From NCBI GenBank assembly GCA_947447265.1, contig CANFKC010000033.1:1-56236 (forward strand): a DNA stretch of 56,236 bases, read 5' to 3'. Shown here piece by piece: positions 16,525-26,438 of the stretch. The notes beneath the pieces were generated by a model. The model made no database searches. It saw only the letters and a program-made list of their open reading frames with translations, and was not told the origin of the DNA. This DNA comes from Chitinophagaceae bacterium (GTDB lineage: Bacteria > Bacteroidota > Bacteroidia > Chitinophagales > Chitinophagaceae). The stretch's first letter is position 1, and each line of letters opens with the position of its first letter. The position numbers and the translations under genes were made by a program.

Positions 16525-18384
16525 ATGTGTGGAATTGCAGGGGTCATAGGCAGGTTTGCGCCCGAATCAAGGCATAAATTTCTGGATAGTTTGTCGTCAG
16601 GTTTAGCCCATAGAGGACCTGACGGCTGCCGGAGTTATGAAGATGACCATGCCGGGCTCGTTCACACGCGACTGTCTATAATAGATCTTTCCGCCCGGGG
16701 GAATCAGCCTTTCTACAATGAAGACAAATCTGTTGTACTCATTTGTAACGGAGAAATATATAATTATAAACAACTCCGTACCGAACTGGAAGCGAAAGGA
16801 CACAGATTCAATAGTGATTCTGATTCTGAAGTGATCGTTCACCTGTATGAAGACCACCGGAACCAACCGGAACAGTTACTGCTCAGACTAACGGGCATGT
16901 TTGCATTTGCAATATGGGATGTAAAAGCCAAAAAGCTACTGCTTGCCCGCGATCGTATAGGCATAAAACCCTTGTACTATTTATCTGCAAATGGCCACTT
17001 GGTCTTTTCATCCGAAGTGCAGCCCATTGCAAACACCGGCATTCATCCATTTACGCTGGACTATACTTCGGTATATGAGTACTTTTTGCTGGGTAGCATT
17101 CCCGGCCCAAACACACTTTACAAAGAAATTCATTGCCTGGAGGCGGGTTCATACCTTACTGCGCAAAATGGTAATGTAAATATAACTACCTATTGGGATG
17201 TACCAGAAAGTACCCAAAATGTGGTTTCAGAAGCAGCAGCGCAAGAAGAGCTGGAAGCGCTTTTTACCGAAATAATAAAAGACCACCTGGTTGCAGATGT
17301 ACCCGTTGGTGCCTTTCTTTCAGCGGGGGTTGACTCTTCTCTTATAACTGCTGTTGCGGTAGAACAACATCCGGGAATCAACACCTTTACCGCATCTTTT
17401 CCCGGCGAGCCGGAAGATGAAGGAGTTATAGCAGCAGAAACAGCGCGCAAATTAGGTACAACACACTTTGCGTATACGCTCACCAGTAATTTTTTCGATG
17501 ATTTCGGCAATCAGTTCCGCAATATGGACCAACCCTATTCTAACCCCAGCGCGCTTGCTTTGGGCAGAATAAGCAAATTGGCCAGGCAACAGGTAAAAGT
17601 AGTATTGAGCGGAGATGGCGGAGATGAACTTTTTGGCGGCTATAACAGGCATGAGTTCCCAAAAAAACCTTCCTTTCTAAAGTACATTCCACGCGCGTTA
17701 CAAAACGATCTGTTGAAAATAGGCAGCAGGGTCACTGGTAATAAAGGCCTGGAAACTTTAAGAAAGAGTATAGCAAGAACGGATGTAGATATTTTTATAC
17801 ATAAAGTGGCGCTGGAAAAAACCCAAATAATTTTGTCTATGTTTGCACCCGAAATAACACTGCAAATAGATACGGAGCGTTACCCGGAAAGATTAAAAAA
17901 ATTATATAAAAAAAGACTGGGTAACGATAGGCTGAATAAAGTTCTTTACCTGGACATGAAGACAACGCTGGTAGATGAAATGCTTACCAAGTGCGACAGA
18001 ATGACCATGCAAAACGGCATTGAGGGTAGATTACCATTTCTGGACCACAGACTGGTAGAATTTGCCTTCAACCTGCCGGGCGACTATAAAAGAAAAAATG
18101 GTACAGGAAAGATCATGTTGCGCAACTTCCTGGCTAAGAAATCAGGGAGTGAATTAGCTTTCCGCGAGAAAACAGGCTTTAAATCGCCGTTTAAGCACTG
18201 GATGAATACGGATAAGGTAACGCATGATTTTGTAGTGGACAATTTAAATGAGGCGAAACAGATACCATTACTTAACGGCAAAATGCTGGAAACAATTATA
18301 GGTGATCTGGATGGTGTTGCGCAGGAATCGATATTCGCGCTGGTATGCCTGAATACCTTCTGTAAGAATACGCAATTGTTGTAA
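16525..18384 (+). CDS. Asparagine synthase-like glutamine amidotransferase (AsnB type)
   Basis: An N-terminal class II glutamine amidotransferase domain begins with the catalytic Cys2 (MCGIAGVIGRF) and includes HRGPDG and CNGEIYN. It is followed by an ATP-pyrophosphatase domain with the PP-motif LSAGVDSS (Asp270), SGDGGDELFGGYNRH, and MLTKCDRMTMQNGIEGRLPFLDH. At 619 residues it is a full-length enzyme. AsnB homologues inside polysaccharide loci can amidate uronic acids or other sugar carboxylates. Because a second copy lies at 23098, at least one is likely a dedicated glycan amidotransferase. A -7-like TATATTTG lies at 16483-16490. True asparagine synthesis cannot be excluded. Confidence 0.85.
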   Translation: MCGIAGVIGRFAPESRHKFLDSLSSGLAHRGPDGCRSYEDDHAGLVHTRLSIIDLSARGNQPFYNEDKSVVLICNGEIYNYKQLRTELEAKGHRFNSDSDSEVIVHLYEDHRNQPEQLLLRLTGMFAFAIWDVKAKKLLLARDRIGIKPLYYLSANGHLVFSSEVQPIANTGIHPFTLDYTSVYEYFLLGSIPGPNTLYKEIHCLEAGSYLTAQNGNVNITTYWDVPESTQNVVSEAAAQEELEALFTEIIKDHLVADVPVGAFLSAGVDSSLITAVAVEQHPGINTFTASFPGEPEDEGVIAAETARKLGTTHFAYTLTSNFFDDFGNQFRNMDQPYSNPSALALGRISKLARQQVKVVLSGDGGDELFGGYNRHEFPKKPSFLKYIPRALQNDLLKIGSRVTGNKGLETLRKSIARTDVDIFIHKVALEKTQIILSMFAPEITLQIDTERYPERLKKLYKKRLGNDRLNKVLYLDMKTTLVDEMLTKCDRMTMQNGIEGRLPFLDHRLVEFAFNLPGDYKRKNGTGKIMLRNFLAKKSGSELAFREKTGFKSPFKHWMNTDKVTHDFVVDNLNEAKQIPLLNGKMLETIIGDLDGVAQESIFALVCLNTFCKNTQLL

Positions 18385-18403
18385 AAAGAATAAATAGCTG
18401 GGA

Positions 18404-19348
18404 ATGAGAATATTTTTGACCGGTGCCGCCGGATTTATTGGAAGCCACCTGAGTGAAAAACTACTATCGCTCGGGCATGAGGTTGTGGGTATCGATAACT
18501 TTGACCCTTTTTATAAAAGAGACGTTAAGGAAGAAAACCTTAAAGTTGCCTTACAGCACCCGAATTTTAAATTTATTGAAGCTGACCTCTGCGATGAAAA
18601 TTTCTGGGCAGCTAATACACAAAAGGATTTCGATATGATCATACACCTTGCCGCAATGGCTGGGGTGGGGCCGTCAATGAAAAAGCCTTTTCTCTATAAC
18701 CAGGTCAACATAATGGGTACCACGTATGTGTTGGAATTTGCCCGCCTGAACAATATTAAGCGGGTAATATTCGCTTCATCCAGCAGCGTATATGGTATTA
18801 ATAAAAACCTGCCATGGTCGGTTGAAGACCCTAACCTGCTCCCCATCAGTATTTACGCATTTACCAAAATATCAGGCGAAAACCTTTGCAGGCTTTATAA
18901 CCAGCACTACGGCCTTAATATTACAGCGCTGCGCTTTTTCACGGTTTACGGCCCGCGCCAGCGGCCTGACCTGGCCATACACAAGTTTGTAAAGGCAATT
19001 GACAATGGCGAAAAGATACAGCTGTTCGGAAACGGACAAACCTTCAGAGATTATACTTTCATTCACGATATTGTAAGTGGCATAATAGGCGCCGTTAATC
19101 ACCAAAACGAAGAGTTTGAAGTGTATAATCTGGGCAATACCCATACGGTAAGCCTTATAGACCTCGTTAATGTTATTGAAGATCTTTTAGGTAAAAAGGC
19201 CAATATCGAATTTATGCCGGAACAAGCCGGCGATGTACCTTATACATGGGCTAATATTGATAAGAGCCGCGAAAAGCTGGGCTATAACCCACAAACCAGC
19301 ATTAGGCAAGGTGTGCAGGAGTTTATTAACTGGTATAAAAGCAAGTAA
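18404..19348 (+). CDS. NAD-dependent UDP-sugar epimerase (GalE / UDP-glucuronate 4-epimerase type)
   Basis: This is an extended short-chain dehydrogenase. The NAD motif TGAAGFIGSHLSEKLL begins near residue 6, ASSSSVYG holds the catalytic Ser, and YAFTKISGEN contains the YxxxK pair. FDPFYKRDVKEENLK and FTVYGPRQRPDLA resemble UDP-glucuronate 4-epimerases more than UDP-glucose epimerases. This would convert a UDP-uronic acid made by the dehydrogenase at 1185 or by an enzyme elsewhere, but the choice of sugar is an inference. The stop codon abuts the ATG of the next glycosyltransferase. Confidence 0.85.
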   Translation: MRIFLTGAAGFIGSHLSEKLLSLGHEVVGIDNFDPFYKRDVKEENLKVALQHPNFKFIEADLCDENFWAANTQKDFDMIIHLAAMAGVGPSMKKPFLYNQVNIMGTTYVLEFARLNNIKRVIFASSSSVYGINKNLPWSVEDPNLLPISIYAFTKISGENLCRLYNQHYGLNITALRFFTVYGPRQRPDLAIHKFVKAIDNGEKIQLFGNGQTFRDYTFIHDIVSGIIGAVNHQNEEFEVYNLGNTHTVSLIDLVNVIEDLLGKKANIEFMPEQAGDVPYTWANIDKSREKLGYNPQTSIRQGVQEFINWYKSK

Positions 19349-20578
19349 ATGAGAATATGGGCTTTCCCCTCTTTCTATCCCCTCGATCATCCGGGGCTGA
19401 AGTGGTCTGGAATATTTGCACATCGCCAATACGTTGGGTTGAAAGAAAATGGCGCTGAAGTAAAGGTAATAGTACCTGTGCTGTGGTATCCGCCAAAGCC
19501 ATTTTCAAAGTTAAACTCGAACTGGAAAATGTTATCTCGGGTAAATTATCCTAAAGAAAGAACGTTTGAAGGCGTACAGGTCTACCATCCGCGTATAGCC
19601 AACATGAAACCATCAAGGCTGTTTAACAGAAAACAGTATGAAGAGCGCTACACACAAGCCATTGTATCTTTTTTCAAGTCAAACAACATTCAGTTAAATA
19701 AGGAAACCGATATCTTCTATTCACAATGGATACCTACGGGACGTATGGTGCAACAGGCTGCCCGCCAATTAGGCGTTAAGTCTGCAATGCTTGCTATTGG
19801 CGATGATATTGTGGTATGGCCACATGAAAGCGCTGATAAAAAAGCAGCATTCATAAAAGCATGGAAAGAGGCCGATCTCCGCCTCGCTGTAGCGGCCTAC
19901 CTGGCTGATGAAGGCAATAAAATTGTGGGTGAAGTATTGCCATACAAGGTGGTAAGGCGGGGCGTGGAGCACCAGAAATTTGTCCCCGCAAAACCGGGCG
20001 AAAAAGAAAGAATAAGGCAGGAATTTAATTTGCCTGCAGATAAAATAATTATACTTACCGTTGGCAGCGCATTAGTGCGCAAGGGCTGGCTCGATCTTTT
20101 TGATGCTCTTGCTGAAATTGTAAAAACGAACCAGGATATTCTGTTAGTTGGCATACATTCCGGCTCTAAAGAACTGCAACTTGATGACGAAGCGGCGAAA
20201 CGTGGACTTACAAAGTATTTCCTGAACATGGGCGAGGTAGCGCCACAAACCATTAACCAGCTTTATGTGGCTGCCGATATCTTCTGCCTGCCTTCGCATT
20301 GGGAAGGTATTGCCAATTCGGTGGTAGAGGCAATGTCGTGCGGACTACCTGTTTTAACTACTGCCGTTTGCGGCCATCCCGAATTAATTACGAGCGGCGA
20401 AAATGGCATTCTTGTAGAGCCAAAACAACCCGGACAGATTACAAAAGAACTTGCAATGCTGATAAGTGATCGCAAAAAACGCGAAACCCTTGGTGCAAAT
20501 GCCCGCAACTTTATTGTGGACGTATGGGGCAGTTTCGCCCAAAACTCCGCCAAATTATATAAAATACTATCTTCATAG
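19349..20578 (+). CDS. Family 4 glycosyltransferase
   Basis: This is a GT-B fold retaining glycosyltransferase of about 409 residues. The C-terminal half carries the GT4 signature: ILTVGSALVRKGWLDLFDAL, then LPSHWEGIANSVVEAMSCGLP with the EX7E motif (Glu in WEGI and VVEA), and ITSGENGILVEP. The N-terminus MRIWAFPSFYPLDHPGLKWSGIF resembles glycosyltransferases that act on lipid-linked acceptors. It starts immediately after the epimerase stop (TAAATG), so translation is probably coupled. Confidence 0.9.
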   Translation: MRIWAFPSFYPLDHPGLKWSGIFAHRQYVGLKENGAEVKVIVPVLWYPPKPFSKLNSNWKMLSRVNYPKERTFEGVQVYHPRIANMKPSRLFNRKQYEERYTQAIVSFFKSNNIQLNKETDIFYSQWIPTGRMVQQAARQLGVKSAMLAIGDDIVVWPHESADKKAAFIKAWKEADLRLAVAAYLADEGNKIVGEVLPYKVVRRGVEHQKFVPAKPGEKERIRQEFNLPADKIIILTVGSALVRKGWLDLFDALAEIVKTNQDILLVGIHSGSKELQLDDEAAKRGLTKYFLNMGEVAPQTINQLYVAADIFCLPSHWEGIANSVVEAMSCGLPVLTTAVCGHPELITSGENGILVEPKQPGQITKELAMLISDRKKRETLGANARNFIVDVWGSFAQNSAKLYKILSS

Positions 20579-20583
20579 CTGAT

Positions 20584-21576
20584 ATGGCTTTGCCAAAGGC
20601 CCTGAGTGATATGATAAGCATTATTATACCGACATATAACAGGCTGCAGTTACTGCAATATACCCTGCGATCGCTGGCTGCTATAAAGCAACCGGGTATC
20701 GATATGGAAATAATTGTGGTAGATGATGCCTCTACTGACGACACCTGGGACCAGGTATTGGTGAACTACCCTTATGTAACATTACTTGAAAATAAAGGAA
20801 AAGGAGCTGCTGCTGCACGTAATACCGGTCTGTACGCGGCCAAAGGCGAGTATATTCTCTACCTCGATTCTGACGACCTGCTGGGGCCGCATTTCTTTGA
20901 CTGGAAATTGGCCTACCTGCAAAAAAACACCTCCTATCATGCCTGCTATGGCGATTATGACTATTTTGAGGGAGATGCGGATTTTGATACGGCACAGGTA
21001 ATATTCAAAAACAAATACCCGCTTATAACCGATATCACTAACCTGCCGCAGCACGTCGCGCAATATCTTTCCGGAAAGTACATACCTGCCAACGCTATTC
21101 TGTGGCGAAAAGATTTCCTGCTGAAGATTAACGGCCATGATGAGAGCCTCAATATAAACCAGGATGTTGATCTTTTTTTAAGGGCGATTTTGAATGGACT
21201 CAAGATTGCTGTAGCGCTTGATAAAACCAAGGCTTACATACGCAACCACGAAACAGACACCCGCGTGGGCGACCCGCGAAACGCCCGGCAGAAATGGATA
21301 CAGATGCTGGAAATAAGAATAAAACTGTGGGAAAGACTTAAAGCCGTTGGCTATGATGGCCCGGAATACAGCAAACTTTTGAGCTACTATATTTTCAGCC
21401 GCTGGAAAATACTCCGGCATACCGACCCGGAAACCGCGAAGCGTTATCTGGAATTTGCGAAGCGTGTACATTGGCCCATTGAACTACGCGGGCATCCAAT
21501 GCTGAAAATAGTCGGAAAAATAATAGGCCCCGAACGATTTATAAAATTGAAATTCAACTTTTTGAAGCGTGACTGA
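20584..21576 (+). CDS. Family 2 glycosyltransferase
   Basis: GT-A signatures are MISIIIPTYNRLQLLQYTLRS and EIIVVDDASTDDTW, followed by GAAAARNTGLYAAKGEYILYLDSDDLLGPHF with the DxD motif. The last third is a variable acceptor domain. A second possible start is the ATG at 20611, where the canonical GT2 N-terminus MISIIIPTYN begins and where a GAGTGA sequence lies just upstream; the first nine residues may therefore be untranslated. It follows the GT4 gene by 5 bases. Confidence 0.88.
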   Translation: MALPKALSDMISIIIPTYNRLQLLQYTLRSLAAIKQPGIDMEIIVVDDASTDDTWDQVLVNYPYVTLLENKGKGAAAARNTGLYAAKGEYILYLDSDDLLGPHFFDWKLAYLQKNTSYHACYGDYDYFEGDADFDTAQVIFKNKYPLITDITNLPQHVAQYLSGKYIPANAILWRKDFLLKINGHDESLNINQDVDLFLRAILNGLKIAVALDKTKAYIRNHETDTRVGDPRNARQKWIQMLEIRIKLWERLKAVGYDGPEYSKLLSYYIFSRWKILRHTDPETAKRYLEFAKRVHWPIELRGHPMLKIVGKIIGPERFIKLKFNFLKRD

Positions 21577-21786
21577 TACAGGGAATCGCCTTTTGCATTG
21601 AACGTTGCAGTAAAACACTATAGTGCACCGGTAATAATTTAAAACATCCATAATTGAGCAGGGCTCGTTTACAACAATAATTATCAATAATTAAGGTATT
21701 TTTACACCAAGGTAATTACACCCGGTAGCGCATTATTAAGAAATTTTGTTTTTAATGCCCGGGTTAAACAATATTAGAACCAATAC

Positions 21787-23049
21787 ATGGATATTGCAGG
21801 GCAATACAATTTAGTCCACATAACATCTGACGGCGAGTACATGGCGGCCCTTGTTGCCAGCCAGCTCTTTGACCAGGCAGAATGCCAGGCGGTGAATCGC
21901 GACGGCTTTGCACCCGGCAAGGTTGAGGCATGGATAATTGGGGGTATGGGCGAATACTTCAATGAAAAATCTAAGCAAAAAATAGCAGCATTAAAAAAAC
22001 GTTGCCCGCATGTTGATATTAAAATGCTGAATGGCGTAAGCAGGTGGGGCAACTTACCCATTATGCAGCTGATGCACTACAACCGCAGTAAAATGGGCAA
22101 GGCCAAAAGGGTCATTTACCATTGCCGTGGTGAAAGTGCGGCACAATGGGCCATAAAGCTTCGCCGCTCGTTCCCTAACGATAAAGTTGTGCTCGATGTA
22201 CGCGGTTACTGGCCTGCGGAATTATTATATACCAGGGGCATTGACGACGTTAGCGCGGCAACAGGCAAAGACGAAGCTGATTTTAAAAACGCTTTCAACT
22301 TTCTGAAAACCACAATAAGTAAAGTAGATGCGGTAACCACCGTTAGTACTGCCCTGCGCGACCTGCTGATAGAAAAAACAGGTGCAAAAGAGACAACAGC
22401 AGTGGTGCCATGTTGCGTTACCCATATTACTAACGATGATAAGCGTAATGAGCTAAGAAAGGAATGGGGAATAAAGGATGATGAAGTTGTTTTGGTGTAT
22501 TCCGGCACAACTGCAAAATACCAACACCTCGACGATCTTACTATACCCTTCCTGAAAAAACTGGCGCTGCAAAACACTAAAGTACGCCTTGCATTCTTTT
22601 CTGGCGAACAGGAAAAAATTAAACAGATGCTTGTTGATGCAGGCATTGATACAAGTAAGGTAATTATTAAGATTTTTGCGCAGAATGAAGTGGCCAATGC
22701 ACTGACCGCCTGCGACCTTGGCATACTTATCCGTAAACCAACATTGGTGAACCGAGTTGCAAACCCGGTTAAAATTGCAGAATACATGGCAGCAGGTTTA
22801 CCGATAATAATTGAGAAAGGTGTTGGTGGCGTTTCCAGCCAGCTCTTCGGCCAATCGTTGCTTAAAGGAATTGAAATAGCCGCGCCAGGCGCTGATATGA
22901 ACGCGGCTGCAAACGATGTGAACAACTGGATAAATGAGGGCGTACACAATAAAAGAAATGCCGTACGTAACTATGTGCGGGAAGTATACCTGTGGAGTTC
23001 CGCAATACATGTGAGCCGCAGGATGTACCAGCAGGTGCTGGAAAGCTAG
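21787..23049 (+). CDS. GT-B fold glycosyltransferase (GT4-like)
   Basis: This is a 420-residue protein with a Rossmann-like N-terminal part (VIYHCRGESAAQWAIKLRR, VVLDVRGYWPAELLY) and a GT4-like C-terminal domain (VVLVYSGTTAKYQHLDDL, VRLAFFSGEQEKIKQML, NPVKIAEYMAAGLPIIIEKGVGGVS). The second conserved Glu lies in KIAEYMAAGLP. It is more divergent than the other two GT-B enzymes of the locus. It sits 210 bases downstream of the preceding GT2 gene, in a gap where I see no promoter of consensus form. Confidence 0.8.
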   Translation: MDIAGQYNLVHITSDGEYMAALVASQLFDQAECQAVNRDGFAPGKVEAWIIGGMGEYFNEKSKQKIAALKKRCPHVDIKMLNGVSRWGNLPIMQLMHYNRSKMGKAKRVIYHCRGESAAQWAIKLRRSFPNDKVVLDVRGYWPAELLYTRGIDDVSAATGKDEADFKNAFNFLKTTISKVDAVTTVSTALRDLLIEKTGAKETTAVVPCCVTHITNDDKRNELRKEWGIKDDEVVLVYSGTTAKYQHLDDLTIPFLKKLALQNTKVRLAFFSGEQEKIKQMLVDAGIDTSKVIIKIFAQNEVANALTACDLGILIRKPTLVNRVANPVKIAEYMAAGLPIIIEKGVGGVSSQLFGQSLLKGIEIAAPGADMNAAANDVNNWINEGVHNKRNAVRNYVREVYLWSSAIHVSRRMYQQVLES

Positions 23050-23097
23050 TGTAAAGTGAAAAGAGAAAATAACGAACGATAAAATTGTAAGCAGTAG

Positions 23098-25053
23098 ATG
23101 TGTGGCATTCTTTCAATAATCAATACAAAACCAGGTAACGGGTCAGAAAACCTGTTAAAAGCCTGCTCAATAATAAAACACAGGGGGCCTGACGATGAGG
23201 GCTTCTTAACCTGGGCAGCAGGCACCGACCCCGTAATTTGGGCGGGTGCCGATACCGCATCGTCAACACACGATTTCTGGAAATATAATACGCTCACGGC
23301 CGGCCAGCATTTTAAAGTTGGGTTCGGCCACAGGCGCCTTTCTATACTTGATCTTTCGCCTGCGGGGCACCAGCCTATGGTGTACGACAAGGCAGGTCTG
23401 GCCATCTCATTTAACGGAGAGGTGTATAACTATCTGGAAATAAAAGCCGAACTGGAAACGGAAGGCCATCACTTTCATACAACAACAGATACAGAAGTTA
23501 TTCTGCATGCCTGGGAACATTGGGGCGTAAAATGCCTTGACAAGTTTAATGGGATGTTTGCTTTTGTTATACTCGATTACCGCAAACAGAAATTATTTGC
23601 AGTGCGCGACAGGTTTGGGGTAAAACCGCTCTACTATTTTAAAGGGGAAAGCGCGTTATACCTGGCCTCCGAAATAAAGCAGATCCGTACTTCTCCTGAC
23701 TTCAAATTTCATCTGGAAGAAGCTATTGCACGTAAATATCTTGCGACAGGATCGACAGACCAATCAGACAAAACCTTTTATAAAAATATTGAGTGCATTC
23801 CGGGTGGCAGCTACATAGAGATGGACATTTCCAAAGACGGAAATGATTTCGCTATAAAGCAATGGTACACCCTGAAGCCCAAAAAATGGACCGGAACATT
23901 TGATGAAGCCGTCGCTGAATTCAGGCGGTTGCTGATTGATGCGGTGAGCTTGAGATTGAGGTCTGATGTTACAGTGGGCTCTTGCCTTTCCGGCGGACTG
24001 GACTCATCAAGCATCGTATGTATTGCCGCCGACCTGCTCAAAGCAAAAGGTGAATACGCTGGCCAGGAAACCGTTACCGCATGCTACGACATAGCCCGCT
24101 ATGACGAATGGAAATTTGCTGAAGAGGTAATTAAGAAAACGAACTCTACCCCGCACAAAACATTCCCGTCCTTCCAACAACTACAGGATGAGATTGACGC
24201 CTTTATTTTCCACCAGGATGAGCCTACGGGAAGCACCTCACAATTCAGTCAGTGGGCAGTATTTAAAGCTACGCATGACGCCGGCCTGAAAGTTATGATT
24301 GACGGCCAGGGCGCTGATGAACAGCTCGCCGGTTATGGCGGCAATGACATCCCCTTCTATACCGGCCTTATGAAAAGCGGCCAGTGGGGAGATGTAATCG
24401 AAGAGTCAAAAACACATAAAGCAACGACCGGCGGCTACCCGAAAAGCTCGCTGCTGGCTGCAGCGCAGTTAACATTTGGCAAAACCCTCAGCAGCTTGCT
24501 GCCACAGCGCTTACGCGTGAATAATATGCCACCGGTAAAATTCGTGCACAATACCGAGCCGGCTTATATGTACGATGCACCGGCACATAGTTTGCAGGAA
24601 AACCTGTTACGCCAACTATACCAGGAACCGCTACCGGCCCTGCTGCGTTATGAAGATCACAACTCTATGGCATGGAGCGTAGAATCGCGCACACCATTCA
24701 TGGATTACCGCTTGTTGGAGTTTACTATGGGCTTACCCCCGCGCTACCTGTTGAAAAATGGCGTACGTAAGCATATTCTGCGTGAGGCAATGCATGGCAT
24801 TATACCTGAAGCTATTGAAAACAGGCGTGACAAAATGGGCTTCGTTACACCAGAAGAAATGTGGATGAAGGGCGAAGGCAAAGCATGGTTCACTTCTGAA
24901 ATTGACAAGGCCTGCAAAAAGTTTAATGGCACCATACTTAATGCCGCTGAAACTAAAATCTATTTCAATGAAATGATGGAAGGTAAGCGCACGTTCGACT
25001 TTGTGCCATGGCGCATTATTTGCTTCAGTAAGTGGATGAGTACGGTGGCATAG
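23098..25053 (+). CDS. Second asparagine synthase-like amidotransferase
   Basis: The class II amidotransferase domain starts MCGILSIINTKPGN (Cys2), with HRGPDDEGF and SFNGEVYNYLEIK. An extra stretch of about 40 residues (roughly 40-80) separates the HRGPDD motif from FGHRRLSILDLSPAGHQP. The synthetase domain has SCLSGGLDSSSIVC, DGQGADEQLAGYGG and SMAWSVESRTPFMDYRLLEF. At 651 residues it is longer than the copy at 16525 and only distantly related to it. Its position between two glycosyltransferases suggests amidation of a glycan carboxylate; whether either copy makes asparagine is unresolved. Confidence 0.85.
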   Translation: MCGILSIINTKPGNGSENLLKACSIIKHRGPDDEGFLTWAAGTDPVIWAGADTASSTHDFWKYNTLTAGQHFKVGFGHRRLSILDLSPAGHQPMVYDKAGLAISFNGEVYNYLEIKAELETEGHHFHTTTDTEVILHAWEHWGVKCLDKFNGMFAFVILDYRKQKLFAVRDRFGVKPLYYFKGESALYLASEIKQIRTSPDFKFHLEEAIARKYLATGSTDQSDKTFYKNIECIPGGSYIEMDISKDGNDFAIKQWYTLKPKKWTGTFDEAVAEFRRLLIDAVSLRLRSDVTVGSCLSGGLDSSSIVCIAADLLKAKGEYAGQETVTACYDIARYDEWKFAEEVIKKTNSTPHKTFPSFQQLQDEIDAFIFHQDEPTGSTSQFSQWAVFKATHDAGLKVMIDGQGADEQLAGYGGNDIPFYTGLMKSGQWGDVIEESKTHKATTGGYPKSSLLAAAQLTFGKTLSSLLPQRLRVNNMPPVKFVHNTEPAYMYDAPAHSLQENLLRQLYQEPLPALLRYEDHNSMAWSVESRTPFMDYRLLEFTMGLPPRYLLKNGVRKHILREAMHGIIPEAIENRRDKMGFVTPEEMWMKGEGKAWFTSEIDKACKKFNGTILNAAETKIYFNEMMEGKRTFDFVPWRIICFSKWMSTVA

Positions 25054-25172
25054 TAGCTAGTCGTTAGTGCATAAAAGATAGAGATTCTTATTAGAAAGCT
25101 GTGCTAATAGCAGCTTCTGTTGGAAATGTAGAAACCCTTATAGGGAGGCCTTATTGTAGACCATTATAACAC

Positions 25173-26405
25173 ATGAGTGAGCAAAAGAAAATAGCATTTT
25201 TATGCCACCCTTACCATAGGGGTGGAGTAACCCGTTGGATGGCTGACGCTGCAATGGCCTATGCTACAATGAACTATGCTGTTTACTTTGTTACTCCCGA
25301 ACCGGTGGTAGAATTCTATTCTGGCAAGGGGCGCGAAACGATGTTGCAGTTGCTCAAAAAAACACCGAATACCATACATATCGGCAGCACAAAAGTGGGT
25401 CGCGAATTTGAGTTTGGCACACCAGCCTATAATGCCCACACCTATAAAAAACTAATACTGGAGCATGTGCCGGTCGGCACCCCGATAATCCTATCGGATG
25501 ACCCTACCGTTTGGCAGGCTGCCTGTGCCCTGCGCAACAGCTACCCTATAGTTGGCGTGCTGCATGCTGATGAGCCGCACTATTACCAACTTGCGGAACA
25601 GTATAAAAATGAAGTGCCCATATTCGTTTGCGTTTCTTCAAGAGTGAGCCGGCTGGTTCAGGAAAAAACACCAGCTATCGCAGCATCCAGGGTATTCATA
25701 GTTCCTTGCGGAATAACGCTACCTGCTGTGCAGCAAAACTATAATTCAAACGCCGTTTTGCAATTGGTATATGTAGGCCGCATTACCGACTACCAGAAGC
25801 GCTCCGGCGATCTTGCCAAATTAGCCATGTCACTGAAGCTGCAGAATATCCGGTTCCACCTTAATATTATTGGCGATGGCTTGGAAACCAAGGTTGCCTT
25901 ACAGAAGACAATACAGGAAGAGGGCTTGCAAAACGATGTCACCTTTACCGGCTGGCTTTCACAAGCTAAAGTTGCCGAATACCTGAATACATCAGACGTA
26001 ATGGTGCTGACCTCCGATTTTGAAGGTATGCCTATTGCTATGATGGAGGGCCTTGCCTCTGGATGTGGTTTTGTGGGCACCCGCGTCAGCGGAATAGAAG
26101 ATTACGAACATCATCCGCTCGCAAAAGACTGTTTCCGGGTATTCGAAGTAGGCGATATTGAAGGCGCAGTGCACCAGATACAGGAAGTAGCTGCGATCCC
26201 GGTCGGCGCAAGGAAAAACGCAGCAAGGCAATTGGCGGAAGAACAATTCAGCATGGATATTTGCCTATCCCGATACAATAAAGCTATTGCGACTATACCA
26301 GCAAAAAACTACAATAAAACTGCAATCAGCTTATCGCCTGTTGAAACACTGAAATCTAGGCTGCTGGCTGGAGTAAGGGCATTAAAGATGGGGATGGGGA
26401 AGTAG
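25173..26405 (+). CDS. Family 4 glycosyltransferase
   Basis: This 410-residue GT-B enzyme begins KIAFLCHPYHRGGVTRWMADA, with the donor-side glycine-rich loop. The C-terminal domain shows LQLVYVGRITDYQKRSGDLA, LNIIGDGLETKVALQ, and TSDFEGMPIAMMEGLASGCGFVG, which is the EX7E motif. It is the last gene of the polysaccharide locus. The 119-base gap before it contains a CTAGTCGTTAGT sequence that recurs near 28806. The following toxin gene is on the opposite strand. Confidence 0.9.
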   Translation: MSEQKKIAFLCHPYHRGGVTRWMADAAMAYATMNYAVYFVTPEPVVEFYSGKGRETMLQLLKKTPNTIHIGSTKVGREFEFGTPAYNAHTYKKLILEHVPVGTPIILSDDPTVWQAACALRNSYPIVGVLHADEPHYYQLAEQYKNEVPIFVCVSSRVSRLVQEKTPAIAASRVFIVPCGITLPAVQQNYNSNAVLQLVYVGRITDYQKRSGDLAKLAMSLKLQNIRFHLNIIGDGLETKVALQKTIQEEGLQNDVTFTGWLSQAKVAEYLNTSDVMVLTSDFEGMPIAMMEGLASGCGFVGTRVSGIEDYEHHPLAKDCFRVFEVGDIEGAVHQIQEVAAIPVGARKNAARQLAEEQFSMDICLSRYNKAIATIPAKNYNKTAISLSPVETLKSRLLAGVRALKMGMGK

Positions 26406-26438
26406 GCCTGCGTAAGCAGAGCATTTCACTTTTGCACA

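Noticed and set aside
21577-21786. Possible tRNA or small RNA gene in the gap between two glycosyltransferases
   Set aside because: I could not fold a cloverleaf or find a clear promoter and terminator pair.
22206-22949. Long minus-strand open frame (247 codons) within the glycosyltransferase at 21787
   Set aside because: It lies wholly inside a gene with clear GT-B motifs, and its translation is Ser/Ala-rich without a recognisable domain; it is a shadow frame.
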